From Acinetobacter kyonggiensis (GTDB taxonomy: Bacteria > Pseudomonadota > Gammaproteobacteria > Pseudomonadales > Moraxellaceae): a DNA stretch of 64,000 nt. The stretch is taken from positions 124,001 to 188,000 of the forward strand of contig NZ_FNPK01000005.1 in the NCBI RefSeq assembly GCF_900107285.1, written 5' to 3'. Below the pieces are notes generated by a model, which saw only the letters and a program-made list of their open reading frames with translations, was not told the origin of the DNA and searched no databases. Shown in pieces: positions 15,924 through 24,892 of this stretch (position 1 is its first letter; each line of letters opens with the position of its first letter). A program made the translations under genes and the position numbers.

Positions 15924-17279
15924 TTAAGATTTATTCAGCTTCAATACTTTAAATAAACCGAACATCACCATAATCCAGATCGGAATCATCAGTACGGATT
16001 CTTTAAAGCCTTGCATCCACATAATATAAAGTACGGTTGCAATAAAAATCAGCACTACATAATTACTGATAGGTGCCCAAAGTGCAGGGAACTTGGTTTG
16101 AATGGATGCTTGTTTAATCGCTTGTCTAAATTTCAAGTGAGTCAAGGTAATCATGGCCCAGTTCAGTACTAATGCGCCAACCACAACATACATCAAGTGA
16201 CTTAAGGCATCTTCTGGAACAAAGTAGTTTAACAATACGCAGCCAAAAATTAACAAAGCCGAGAATAAAACAGCAGGAATAGGTACACCTTGTTTATTCA
16301 CACGATTAAAGATTTTAGGTGCATTGCCTTGTTGTGCTAAGCCATAAAGCATACGACTATTGGCATACATCCCACTGTTATAAACAGAAAGTGCGGCAGT
16401 TAAAATAATGAAATTCAATAAATGTGCTGCCCAGCCTATACCCAGTTGACTGAAAATCATCACAAATGGACTTTTATCCAGACCACCTAAGTCAAGCTGA
16501 TCCCATGGCACTAATGCTAAAAGGATCGTTAGTGAACCAATGTAGAACAGTAGAATACGGAAAACCACTTGGTTAATGGCTTTGGGAATGGTTTTTTCAG
16601 GGTCTTTAGCTTCCGCAGCCGCCATACCAATTAGCTCAATACCACCAAAGGCGAACATGAGGAAGGCAAGCATATAGAATAAACCTTCAAAACCATTCGG
16701 GAAAAATCCACCATGTGTCCAAAGATTAGAAAATGAAGAGGTTGAACCAGCATCAGCGGTGAGCAGTAAATACAAACCGAAAATGATCATCGATACAATT
16801 GCAGTGACCTTGATGATGGAAAGCCAAAACTCTGATTCACCATAAAATTTTACATTGCCGAGATTGACCAAAGTAATGACGATGAAAAAGAACAGTACTG
16901 AAGCCCATGCAGGAATAAAAGGCCACCAGTAATTAATATATTTTGCAACAGCCGTCAGTTCGGTCATGGCGACTAAAATATATAAGATCCAATAATTCCA
17001 ACCCGCTAGAAAGCCGGGGAATTTCCCCCAATATTTAAAGGCAAAATGGCTAAATGATCCTGCTACAGGCTCATGTACGATCATTTCACCCAGTTGACGC
17101 ATGATTAAAAATGCAATCAAACCACCAATGGCATAACCCAAAATGATGGAAGGACCTGCAGATTGAATCACCTGTGCGGAACCTAAGAATAAGCCTGTAC
17201 CAATAGCTCCGCCCATGGCGATGAGTTGGATGTGACGGTTCTTTAAGCCACGCTGAAGTTGAGACGACTCTTTATTCAA
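15924..17279 (-). CDS. aroP: Amino acid permease, AroP-like (APC superfamily)
   Basis: The 451-residue inner-membrane protein has about twelve hydrophobic spans. The N-terminus LQRGLKNRHIQLIAMGGAIG is the amino acid transporter signature. Strong resemblance to E. coli AroP runs along the chain: GYAIGGLIAFLIMRQLGEM, PVAGSFSHFA-KYWG, FGGIELIGMAAAEAKDPEKT and NSRMLYGLAQQGNAPK. It probably imports aromatic amino acids by proton symport, although PheP- or other AAT-family substrates cannot be excluded. It is transcribed alone toward the tRNA gene and is the first clearly core gene to the right of the accessory block. Confidence 0.82.
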   Translation of the reverse strand: MNKESSQLQRGLKNRHIQLIAMGGAIGTGLFLGSAQVIQSAGPSIILGYAIGGLIAFLIMRQLGEMIVHEPVAGSFSHFAFKYWGKFPGFLAGWNYWILYILVAMTELTAVAKYINYWWPFIPAWASVLFFFIVITLVNLGNVKFYGESEFWLSIIKVTAIVSMIIFGLYLLLTADAGSTSSFSNLWTHGGFFPNGFEGLFYMLAFLMFAFGGIELIGMAAAEAKDPEKTIPKAINQVVFRILLFYIGSLTILLALVPWDQLDLGGLDKSPFVMIFSQLGIGWAAHLLNFIILTAALSVYNSGMYANSRMLYGLAQQGNAPKIFNRVNKQGVPIPAVLFSALLIFGCVLLNYFVPEDALSHLMYVVVGALVLNWAMITLTHLKFRQAIKQASIQTKFPALWAPISNYVVLIFIATVLYIMWMQGFKESVLMIPIWIMVMFGLFKVLKLNKS

Positions 17280-17611
17280 GTTATTTCAGCCCGACAATGG
17301 ATAAGTGTTTCCGATTGTAATAGATCGGGAAGAAATCGCATAGTAGCTCAAAATTCATAAAAAAAAGTTATTACTTGTATAAAAAATAATGTTTAGGAAA
17401 TAACAAATAAAAAATATATGAATCAATATATTAATTTTATTTAAATTATCGAACTGTAGGCTCTATTTGAAAACTGGACGTTCACAAATGGTGTTTTTTT
17501 AGACTTAAGTCCTGTATTTCACGTATAGATATAGAAAAAAGGTATGATGAGCCTTAGTTAAATCAGACTGTTTGACTTAACACAATGATAAATATGAAGG
17601 ATTCAATAAAA
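17280..17611. promoter_or_regulatory. Divergent promoter region between the permease and prpF
   Basis: This AT-rich 332-base spacer must hold promoters for both neighbours. No operator palindrome stands out. GAAGGA ten bases before the ATG at 17612 is the likely ribosome-binding site for prpF. Confidence 0.4.
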
Positions 17612-18805
17612 ATGAGTTTTGCTCCTCAAATAAAAATTCCAGCAACTTATATGCGTGGTGGTACCAGTAAAGGTGTTTTCTTTAAAGTCGATGACTTACC
17701 CGAAGCTGCGCAGCAAGCGGGACATATCCGTGATCAATTATTGTTACGTGTGATTGGTAGTCCAGATCCATATGGCAAGCAAATTGATGGTATGGGGGGA
17801 GCAAGTTCAAGTACCAGTAAAACTGTGATCTTGGCGAAAAGTTCACAACCCGATCATGATGTGGATTATTTATTTGGTCAGGTGGCTATTGATCAACCTT
17901 TTGTGGATTGGAGTGGCAATTGTGGCAATTTAACTGCTGCGGTCGGTTCATTTGCCATTTCCAATGGCTTGGTCAGTGCAGAGCGTATTCCTGAAAATGG
18001 CATCTGTACGGTGCGTATTTGGCAAGTCAATATTAGAAAAACCATTATTGCGCATGTGCCGATTACCCATGGGCAAGTCCAAGAAACTGGTGATTTTGAA
18101 CTCGATGGTGTGACGTTCCCCGCAGCAGAAGTACAGATTGAATTTTTAGATCCTGCCGATGATGGTGAAGATGGCAGCGCCATGTTTCCGACAGGCAATG
18201 TGGTCGATACTTTTGAAGTACCCAATATCGGGACTTTCCAAGCCACTTTTATTAATGCTGGTATTCCAACCATTTTCTTAAATGCAGAAGATATTGGCTA
18301 TGCAGGCACAGAATTACAAGAAGCGATTAATGCAGATGCTCAAGCACTGGCACGTTTTGAAACCATCCGTGCTTATGGCGCAAAACAGATGGGTTTAATC
18401 CAAGACGTTTCTGAAGCTGAGAAACGTCAACATACGCCTAAAATTGCTTTTGTCTCTCAACCCAAAGCTTATACCTCATCGAGTGGTAAAGACATTCAAA
18501 CGGGAGATGTCGATTTACTGGTACGTGCCTTGTCGATGGGGAAATTACACCATGCCATGATGGGAACTGCTGCGGTTGCCATTGGTACGGCTGCGGCCAT
18601 TCCCGGTACTTTGGTGAATTTAGCTGCCGGTGGTGGGGCACGTGAAGCGGTACGTTTTGGTCATCCTTCGGGCACATTGCGTGTTGGTGCACAAGCCGTT
18701 CAGGAATCTGGACAATGGGTGGTGAAAAAGGCGGTGATGAGCCGCAGTGCACGAGTGTTGATGGAAGGTTGGGTTCGTATTCCAGAAGATAGTTTGAAGT
18801 CGTAA
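17612..18805 (+). CDS. prpF: PrpF family aconitate isomerase (2-methylaconitate isomerase type)
   Basis: This 397-residue protein has the family N-terminus IKIPATYMRGGTSKGVFF, with the key Arg-Gly-Gly-Thr-Ser-Lys segment. GMGGASSSTSKTVIL, DWSGNCGNLTAAVGSFA with the conserved cysteine, and PSGTLRVGA near the C-terminus follow. It has two diaminopimelate-epimerase-like halves. PrpF isomerises trans- to cis-2-methylaconitate after AcnD in the methylcitrate cycle. The start at 17612 gives the usual length and a well-spaced ribosome-binding site; the ATGs at 17585 and 17594 are alternatives. The usual partners prpB, prpC and acnD are not next to it, so it could act on a related aconitate-like substrate. 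Confidence 0.88.
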   Translation: MSFAPQIKIPATYMRGGTSKGVFFKVDDLPEAAQQAGHIRDQLLLRVIGSPDPYGKQIDGMGGASSSTSKTVILAKSSQPDHDVDYLFGQVAIDQPFVDWSGNCGNLTAAVGSFAISNGLVSAERIPENGICTVRIWQVNIRKTIIAHVPITHGQVQETGDFELDGVTFPAAEVQIEFLDPADDGEDGSAMFPTGNVVDTFEVPNIGTFQATFINAGIPTIFLNAEDIGYAGTELQEAINADAQALARFETIRAYGAKQMGLIQDVSEAEKRQHTPKIAFVSQPKAYTSSSGKDIQTGDVDLLVRALSMGKLHHAMMGTAAVAIGTAAAIPGTLVNLAAGGGAREAVRFGHPSGTLRVGAQAVQESGQWVVKKAVMSRSARVLMEGWVRIPEDSLKS

Positions 18806-19033
18806 ACAAGATAGAGAATCTTGCGATAAAGCAGTATGATGACGCTTTGTGATTGTGAAATTGAGCTGCCAAACGAGGTGCTTAATACAATGACAAGTCA
18901 GTTCTCTTGTGTATGATCAATCGCAAGTTCTCTGTTCGTGATGACAAGAGCGCTGTATATTAGCTTAAGCTAGATCTAGCAGTATTTCTGTTGGTTTAGA
19001 TTTACTCACCAAAGCAAAGTATTCGAGGCGAAT

Positions 19034-19942
19034 GTGTCATCTTTAACTGACGTACATGCACATGTACTAACCCAAGCACAGCAACGTATTCAACAAGATT
19101 TATTGACGGCATTAGACGCATTTTCTATTCCAGAACCGCTCAAAGGCGCGGTGCATCATACCGTGATGCTCGGTGGTAAACGCATACGCCCAGCGCTTTG
19201 TTATGCAACGGCTGCCATCAAGCCAAATGCTCATTCTGCTGCGGTGCGTCGTGCGGCAGTTGCCATTGAAATGATCCATTGCTATTCACTGGCACACGAT
19301 GATTTACCCTGCATGGATAATGATTTACTGCGTCGTGGTCAACCGACCTGTCATGTGGCTTTTGGTGAAGATACGGCCTTACTTGCTGGCGATATTTTAC
19401 AGTCGATGGCATTTGAAATATTGGGCAGTCGTTTGTTTGATCAAGGGCCGGCAGTTGATTCTGCAATTGTGTTAAAACAGATGCAAATTTTGGCAACAGC
19501 AAGTTCGAAAATGGTCTGTGGTCAGGTGCTTGATTTACAAGCTGAAGGGCAGCATGTCAATCAACAGGCTTTGGAAAATATTCATCGTAATAAAACTGGC
19601 GCACTTATTTCTGCTGCGGTGATGATGGCTGCTGTCACTGTATTTGAGGGAACAGATCAAGCCATTCCTAAGTTACGTGAATATGCTCAAGCGATTGGAT
19701 TGGCCTTCCAAGTACAAGATGACATTTTGGATATTATTTCCGATACAGCCGTACTGGGTAAAACCGCAGGCAAAGATCAACAAGTTGATAAATCGACTTA
19801 TCCTGCATTAATGGGTTTAGACAATGCGCAAGCCTATGCCAAAGAATTGCATGATCAGGCATTGAATGCTTTGACTATTTTTGGTGACAATGCGGTAGAA
19901 CTGAATCAAATTTCACAATTTTTATTGTCACGCAAAAGCTAA
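19034..19942 (+). CDS. ispA: Farnesyl/geranyl diphosphate synthase
   Basis: This 302-residue short-chain trans-prenyl diphosphate synthase has LGGKRIRPAL near residue 48, the first aspartate-rich motif HDDLPCMDND near 93, and the second QDDILDIISD near 233. The two-residue insertion in the first motif (DDxxxxD) is typical of the IspA type. It condenses IPP with DMAPP/GPP to C15 diphosphate for quinone, undecaprenyl and haem O pathways. The start is GTG at 19034 after GAGGCGA; the ATG two bases upstream is out of frame. It stands alone, with its own terminator. Confidence 0.93.
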   Translation: MSSLTDVHAHVLTQAQQRIQQDLLTALDAFSIPEPLKGAVHHTVMLGGKRIRPALCYATAAIKPNAHSAAVRRAAVAIEMIHCYSLAHDDLPCMDNDLLRRGQPTCHVAFGEDTALLAGDILQSMAFEILGSRLFDQGPAVDSAIVLKQMQILATASSKMVCGQVLDLQAEGQHVNQQALENIHRNKTGALISAAVMMAAVTVFEGTDQAIPKLREYAQAIGLAFQVQDDILDIISDTAVLGKTAGKDQQVDKSTYPALMGLDNAQAYAKELHDQALNALTIFGDNAVELNQISQFLLSRKS

Positions 19943-19971
19943 AAAAGCATGTAAGTACCAAACTAATGAAT

Positions 19972-20000
19972 AAAAAAGAGGACATCAAGTCCTCTTTTTT
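19972..20000 (+). terminator. Bidirectional terminator between ispA and putP
   Basis: AAAAAAGAGGAC and GTCCTCTTTTTT are perfect arms around ATCAA. The genes on both sides converge on it. Confidence 0.9.
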
Positions 20001-20022
20001 ATGGGCTTATTTTGAGGTCAAA

Positions 20023-21513
20023 CTATTGAGCATCTTTGTATAAGCGCTCACCTTGGTCGAAACGCGTCGTGATTTCTTCAGATGGTGCTTTACCCAATAA
20101 GCTCACCACGCCAATCGTAATAATTGAGCAAATAAAGCCTGGAATAATTTCATAAAGACCTGTGTCACTGAACATATTCTTCCATACAATGACCACAACA
20201 GCACCGACCAGCATGCCTGTCAGTGCACCATTTAAAGTCATGCGACGCCAGAATAAGGAAAGAATAATCAGTGGGCCAAATGCAGCGCCAAAACCAGCCC
20301 AAGCATAAGAAACCAAGCCTAAAACTTTAGATTCAGGGTTTCCTGCCATCCAAATCGCGAGTAGTGCAATTAGCAACACCATTAATCGACCAATCCAGAC
20401 CAGTTCTTTTTGTGAGGCATTTTTGCGTAAAAATGATTTGTAAAAATCTTCGGTTAATGTACTTGAACAGACCAATAACTGGCAACTGAGGGTACTCATC
20501 ACCGCAGCTAAAATCGCCGCCAATACAATGCCTGCAATCCATGGATTAAACAGGATTTTGGTCAGTTCCATAAATACGGTTTCTGGATTTGCTGTGACTG
20601 CACCTGCAAGTTCAGGGTGTTGTTGGAAGTAAGCGATTCCAAAGAAGCCCGCAGCAACCGCGCCGCCTAAACAAAGGATCATCCACGTCATACCAATACG
20701 GCGTGCATTCGGAATCGATTTGACCGAATCTGCCGCCATAAAACGCACCAGAATATGTGGTTGACCAAAGTAACCTAAACCCCAAGCCAATAATGAAATA
20801 ATGGCCACAAAGCTTAAATCACCCATGACATTCATGGCTTGTGGGCGTGCGGCTTCAAGTGCCAAAGTCATTTGATTGATATCGGCAAAGCTTAATACCA
20901 CAACGACAGGGGTGAGCAACAAAGCAAAAATCATTAGGCCAGCTTGAATGGTATCCGTCCAACTGACCGCCAAGAAACCGCCAATAAATACATAACTGAT
21001 GGTGGCAATAGCACTAATCCACAGTGCAGTACTGTAAGAAAGATCAAACATGCTTTCAAATAAACGTGCGCCTGCAACCATGCCTGAAGCACAGTAAATT
21101 GCAAAGAAAATCAAAATAATGAAAGCAGAAGCAATACGTAAAATTTTCTTTTGATCGTTAAAACGATTGGAAAAATAATCGGGCAAGGTCAAAGCATTGT
21201 GTTGCACTTCGGTATGAACACGCAAACGTCCAGCAACCAGTAGCCAGTTCAGCCATGCACCAATAATCAAGCCAATGGCAATCCATATTTCAGATAAACC
21301 TGAAAGATAAATTGCACCCGGCAGTCCCATGAGTAACCAACCACTCATATCTGAAGCACCCGCAGAGAGTGCTGTGACGAAACTACCTAAACGTCGACCC
21401 CCCAAAATGTAATCAGAGAAGTTGCTTGTCGCGCGATAAGCCATGAGGCCAATCACAATCATGGCGACAATATAAAAAAGAAAGGTAATTAAGGTCGGAT
21501 TTAGGGAGCTCAT
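20023..21513 (-). CDS. putP: Sodium/proline symporter
   Basis: This 496-residue sodium:solute symporter has the normal PutP length and about thirteen hydrophobic spans. Visible features are YILGGRRLGSFVTALSAGASDMSGWLLMG near residues 35-65 (Na+ and proline site region), TLPDYFSNRFND near 110, SLLAWGLGYFGQPHILVRFMA near 235 and ILAAVMSTLSCQLLVCSS near 338. It imports proline with sodium as nutrient or osmolyte. No putA gene is adjacent in the window. Confidence 0.93.
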   Translation of the reverse strand: MSSLNPTLITFLFYIVAMIVIGLMAYRATSNFSDYILGGRRLGSFVTALSAGASDMSGWLLMGLPGAIYLSGLSEIWIAIGLIIGAWLNWLLVAGRLRVHTEVQHNALTLPDYFSNRFNDQKKILRIASAFIILIFFAIYCASGMVAGARLFESMFDLSYSTALWISAIATISYVFIGGFLAVSWTDTIQAGLMIFALLLTPVVVVLSFADINQMTLALEAARPQAMNVMGDLSFVAIISLLAWGLGYFGQPHILVRFMAADSVKSIPNARRIGMTWMILCLGGAVAAGFFGIAYFQQHPELAGAVTANPETVFMELTKILFNPWIAGIVLAAILAAVMSTLSCQLLVCSSTLTEDFYKSFLRKNASQKELVWIGRLMVLLIALLAIWMAGNPESKVLGLVSYAWAGFGAAFGPLIILSLFWRRMTLNGALTGMLVGAVVVIVWKNMFSDTGLYEIIPGFICSIITIGVVSLLGKAPSEEITTRFDQGERLYKDAQ

Positions 21514-21695
21514 ACGGTATCCATTTACACGGTGGACAGCAGATCGAAATACAGGCTTTTAAATAAAAAGCACAAATAATTTCAAAAAAATAACGCGAAA
21601 TTTAATCATAATTTCACAATGATTGCAGAGTTTTTCGCAACTGAAATAAAAATAGACAGCAGATGCTGTCTATTGGTTAGAAAAATTGGGAAGTA

Positions 21696-22550
21696 TTATG
21701 GATTACGCCCCATCACACCACGAATGGTATTCATGATATCGGCAGGCAATACCACCGTTTTAGCATTGTTGGATTTGGCCATTTCTTGCATGGCTTTCAC
21801 ATATTGTTCACCGAGCAAGTAAGCAACGGGAACTTCTTTATCACCGACCGCTGAAGTGATCATTTCAATAGCACGTTGCGATGACTCAGCCAAGACCACT
21901 TGCGCTTCTGCATCACGACGTGAAGCCTCTAAACGACCATCGGCTTCTAAAATTGCCGCTTGTTTTTCACCATCTGCTTTGGTTACCGTGGCACGGCGCT
22001 GACGTTCAGCAGCAGCTTGCGCTTCCATCGCCGATTGCATGGTGCTTGATGGCTGAATATCTTGAATTTCAACGGTTTTGAGTGTAATGCCCCAATCTGA
22101 AATGTCATCAGAAATAGCCGCTTTTAATTTTGCTTTAATATGATCACGGGATGACAAAGCATCATCTAAATCCATTTCACCGACAATAGAACGCAGTGAA
22201 GTTTGTACTAGGTTTTGAATGGCCCAAGTATAATTTTCAATGCCGTAAACTGCTTTTTCTGGTGTGGTAATATTGATATATGCCATGGCATTCATCAGTA
22301 AAACGGCGTTATCACGGGTGATCACTTCTTGAGAGGGAATATCCATCACGATGTCTTTGGTGGTGACTTTATAAGCCACTTCATCCACATAAGGAATGAC
22401 AAAATTGAGACCCGGCGTCAGGGTAGTATGGTATTTACCTAGACGTTGTACAATCCATTTATAACCTTGGGGAACAATGCGCACACCTTTAAAAATGGTG
22501 ACACCTGCAAAAACCAAGATGGCTAAAACAATAATAGATCCACCAGACAT
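21696..22550 (-). CDS. SPFH/Band 7 membrane protein, QmcA-like
   Basis: This 284-residue protein starts with a single membrane span (GGSIIVLAILVFAGVTIFKG). An SPFH domain follows (VPQGYKWIVQRLGKYHTTL ... GLNFVIPYVDEV) and a long alanine- and glutamate-rich coiled coil (QSAMEAQAAAERQRRA ... EADGRLEASRRDAEAQ). The length and order match QmcA/YbbK-type stomatins. They form large membrane-bound oligomers linked to membrane microdomains and to FtsH or NfeD partners. The gene for an NfeD protein lies 14 bases upstream in the same operon, which is the classical pairing. Confidence 0.88.
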   Translation of the reverse strand: MSGGSIIVLAILVFAGVTIFKGVRIVPQGYKWIVQRLGKYHTTLTPGLNFVIPYVDEVAYKVTTKDIVMDIPSQEVITRDNAVLLMNAMAYINITTPEKAVYGIENYTWAIQNLVQTSLRSIVGEMDLDDALSSRDHIKAKLKAAISDDISDWGITLKTVEIQDIQPSSTMQSAMEAQAAAERQRRATVTKADGEKQAAILEADGRLEASRRDAEAQVVLAESSQRAIEMITSAVGDKEVPVAYLLGEQYVKAMQEMAKSNNAKTVVLPADIMNTIRGVMGRNP

Positions 22551-22564
22551 GTTATTTCCTCACT

Positions 22565-23038
22565 TTATATATTTTCATTGTGTGAATTGTGGGGTTTAAC
22601 CACGAGATCATTGCCGAGAATATCGACCACGCGTACACGATCACCCACCTGAACGGGTGCTAAAGCACGGCAGTTCCATTCATCAGAGCCTAAAACAGGC
22701 ATAGGGAAACGTACCGTAATTAAATCGTGTTCCATATGGGTTTGAATGACCATGCCGACTTGACCGATGGTCGCTTCACGCGATAAACCGGCTTTGGTTT
22801 TATCGGTTGAAAGGGGCTTAATAAATTTAAACCAAAGTAAAGTGCAAAGGATGGATAAGATAATCCAAGTGACGAGTTGGGTGGTGAAGCCCATCATCGG
22901 GAACATCCAGAATAAAACACCCACCATGATGGCTGCAATGCCAAACCATAGTGCAGCAAAAGCGGGCAGTACCAATTCAGAGAGCATCAGTACAACACCC
23001 AATACAAACCAATGCCAAGGTTCGAAAGCAAATTCCAT
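22565..23038 (-). CDS. NfeD family membrane protein (YbbJ-like)
   Basis: This 157-residue protein has two or three hydrophobic spans in its first 75 residues (HWFVLGVVLMLSELVLPAFA and VTWIILSILCTLLWF). A C-terminal OB-fold-like domain follows (GQVGMVIQTHM ... VQVGDRVRVVDILGNDLVVK). This matches the short NfeD1b type without the protease domain. It precedes the SPFH gene with a 14-base gap, so they are surely co-transcribed. It probably helps assemble the SPFH oligomer. Confidence 0.87.
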   Translation of the reverse strand: MEFAFEPWHWFVLGVVLMLSELVLPAFAALWFGIAAIMVGVLFWMFPMMGFTTQLVTWIILSILCTLLWFKFIKPLSTDKTKAGLSREATIGQVGMVIQTHMEHDLITVRFPMPVLGSDEWNCRALAPVQVGDRVRVVDILGNDLVVKPHNSHNENI

Positions 23039-23137
23039 ACATCTACTCGTGTATTGTAAAAATTGATATAGATAACTTAAGTGTCTATATCAATTTAGCA
23101 GATGAATAAGTCTTTGAATATTAAAAAAGGATCTTTT

Positions 23138-24055
23138 TTATATTTTAGCTTTTGGTGCAGGTTTGAATGCGGCTGGAGATTTTTTGAAGTCAGTAATTGC
23201 CTTTTCAATGGCACGAATTTTCAGTTGTGCTGCTTTTTCACCTTCAAGGATGGACTGATTGCTGGCTTTTAAGTCCAAAGTGCCTAAATGTCCCACTTTC
23301 GGTTGAATGACAATATTGGCCTGACTCAGCTCTTCATTAATGCTTTGTTGACCCATAATGTTAATGGTTTGATCCAGTAAGCCCCACATATTCAGTGGCT
23401 TATCCCCAACAGGACGTGCAGAAATATCGACTGCAATGACAATATCAGCGCCCATTGCTTTCGCTGTTTTGACTGGAATTGGGCTGACCAAACCGCCATC
23501 CACATATTTGGTTCCACCAATCGTGGCAGGGACGAATACATTCGGGATACTGCATGATGCACGAACGGCTTGACCAGCATTGCCTTTAATAAACTCAGCT
23601 TTACGCCCATTGTCTAAACGGGTCGCTACCGCTGCAAAGCGAATGGGGAATTGTTCAATTGGTTTGTTGGCAATGTGCTTGTTGACATAGTTTTGCAACT
23701 TTTGACCTTGTACAATGCCTTGGCTGTTTAAGGTTAAATCACGAATATCGGCTTCTTTTAAGTTCAGGGCAATTTGTTGTAACTGGAACGGTGTTTTACC
23801 ACTGGCATAAATACTGCCGACAAAACTACCCGCACTAGTACCTGTGACAATTTTAGGTTTAATGCCATGTGATTCTAAAACTTTCAGTACCCCAATATGG
23901 GCAAAACCCTTGGCACCACCGCCACCCAGCGCAATAGCAATCACAGGTTCACGTGCTTTTAAGGTGGTCGTTTGTGGTTGGGTTTTTACAGCTTTATCGC
24001 AGCCCATCAGGCTGAGTCCAAGTAGACCAATTAAAGCATAGGACACAAATTTCAT
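23138..24055 (-). CDS. Patatin-like phospholipase, lipoprotein
   Basis: This 305-residue protein has a lipoprotein signal: LIGLLGLSLMGC with Cys19 as lipidation site. The patatin domain starts with IALGGGGAKGFAHIGVL (oxyanion loop). The nucleophile serine is in GTSAGS near residue 79. The catalytic aspartate is in DGG (KYVDGGLVSPIPV near 190), so the Ser-Asp dyad is intact. It resembles the RssA/YchK and NTE-type bacterial patatins and probably deacylates phospholipids at the inner face of the outer membrane or in the periplasm. It is transcribed alone, upstream of the nfeD gene by 100 bases. Confidence 0.9.
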   Translation of the reverse strand: MKFVSYALIGLLGLSLMGCDKAVKTQPQTTTLKAREPVIAIALGGGGAKGFAHIGVLKVLESHGIKPKIVTGTSAGSFVGSIYASGKTPFQLQQIALNLKEADIRDLTLNSQGIVQGQKLQNYVNKHIANKPIEQFPIRFAAVATRLDNGRKAEFIKGNAGQAVRASCSIPNVFVPATIGGTKYVDGGLVSPIPVKTAKAMGADIVIAVDISARPVGDKPLNMWGLLDQTINIMGQQSINEELSQANIVIQPKVGHLGTLDLKASNQSILEGEKAAQLKIRAIEKAITDFKKSPAAFKPAPKAKI

Positions 24056-24124
24056 AGTTGGGATTGGATATCAAATAGACAAAAAGTTGCGCGTATGAGA
24101 TCAGATAATGATCATTTTAACTAG

Positions 24125-24748
24125 CTATTTTTTTATACGATTTTGTAACGGTCTGGCTAACCAATTCGGGTTTTTTGGGGAAAATTTACCAATATACAGA
24201 TTTAAGATCTGTTCTAAATCGGATTCATAATCACCAGTGGGTTGAAACACACCTAAGCAATGAATGGTCTTGTGCGCATAATCAAAAGAAAACATCACAA
24301 TGGGAATATGCGCACCGACAGCAATACGATAAAAGCCACTTTTAATGGTCTCCGCCCGTTTACGTGTTCCTTCAGGTGCCATGCCAACCCAAATTTGCGC
24401 TTGAGTATTGATGAAGTCAATAATTTGCTGGGTTAAGCCTTGCTGTGCATTGCGTTGTACAGGAATAACACCAATCCAGTTGAGTAATGGCTTCAAAGGT
24501 GTTTTAAATAAAGTATGCTTGCCAAAAATGGTAATTTTAATGCCCAGTCCGAGCAATGCGGTAAACCCATACCACGCATCAATATTTGAGGTATGCGGAG
24601 AAATAATGGCGACTGCTTTAGGCAGATTTGGAAATTCACCTTTAAAATGCCAGCCTTGGGCAAGAAATAGGTTTTTAAAAATATTTCGGCTTAAGCAGTT
24701 ACCGCGAGCAGGAACCTGATCGGGTAAGGTTGGAAAATATTTGTCCAT
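24125..24748 (-). CDS. 1-acyl-glycerol-3-phosphate acyltransferase family protein
   Basis: This 207-residue acyltransferase has the H-x4-D catalytic motif in ISPHTSNIDAWYG near residue 52, a glycine-rich FGKHTLFKTPL segment and the substrate-binding APEGTRKR motif near 120. The set is that of PlsC-like enzymes. The ATG at 24748, preceded by a purine-rich AAGAAGAAGAAAAAG, gives the usual length; the frame is open to 24838. Its acceptor is not known. The small size and WIGVIPVQR before the EGTR motif fit the YihG/lysophospholipid type acyltransferases. Confidence 0.82.
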   Translation of the reverse strand: MDKYFPTLPDQVPARGNCLSRNIFKNLFLAQGWHFKGEFPNLPKAVAIISPHTSNIDAWYGFTALLGLGIKITIFGKHTLFKTPLKPLLNWIGVIPVQRNAQQGLTQQIIDFINTQAQIWVGMAPEGTRKRAETIKSGFYRIAVGAHIPIVMFSFDYAHKTIHCLGVFQPTGDYESDLEQILNLYIGKFSPKNPNWLARPLQNRIKK

Positions 24749-24892
24749 AGTCTTTTTCTTCTTCTTGACAAAACTGTATCGCATTTTAAATATGTTAAGC
24801 TTTTGTAAAATAAGATTCATTGTCAAAATGTAAAGCATACTTCTGCTGGCTTGATAACAATCATCATCTCGGTTTGATCATAAGGCCAGACT

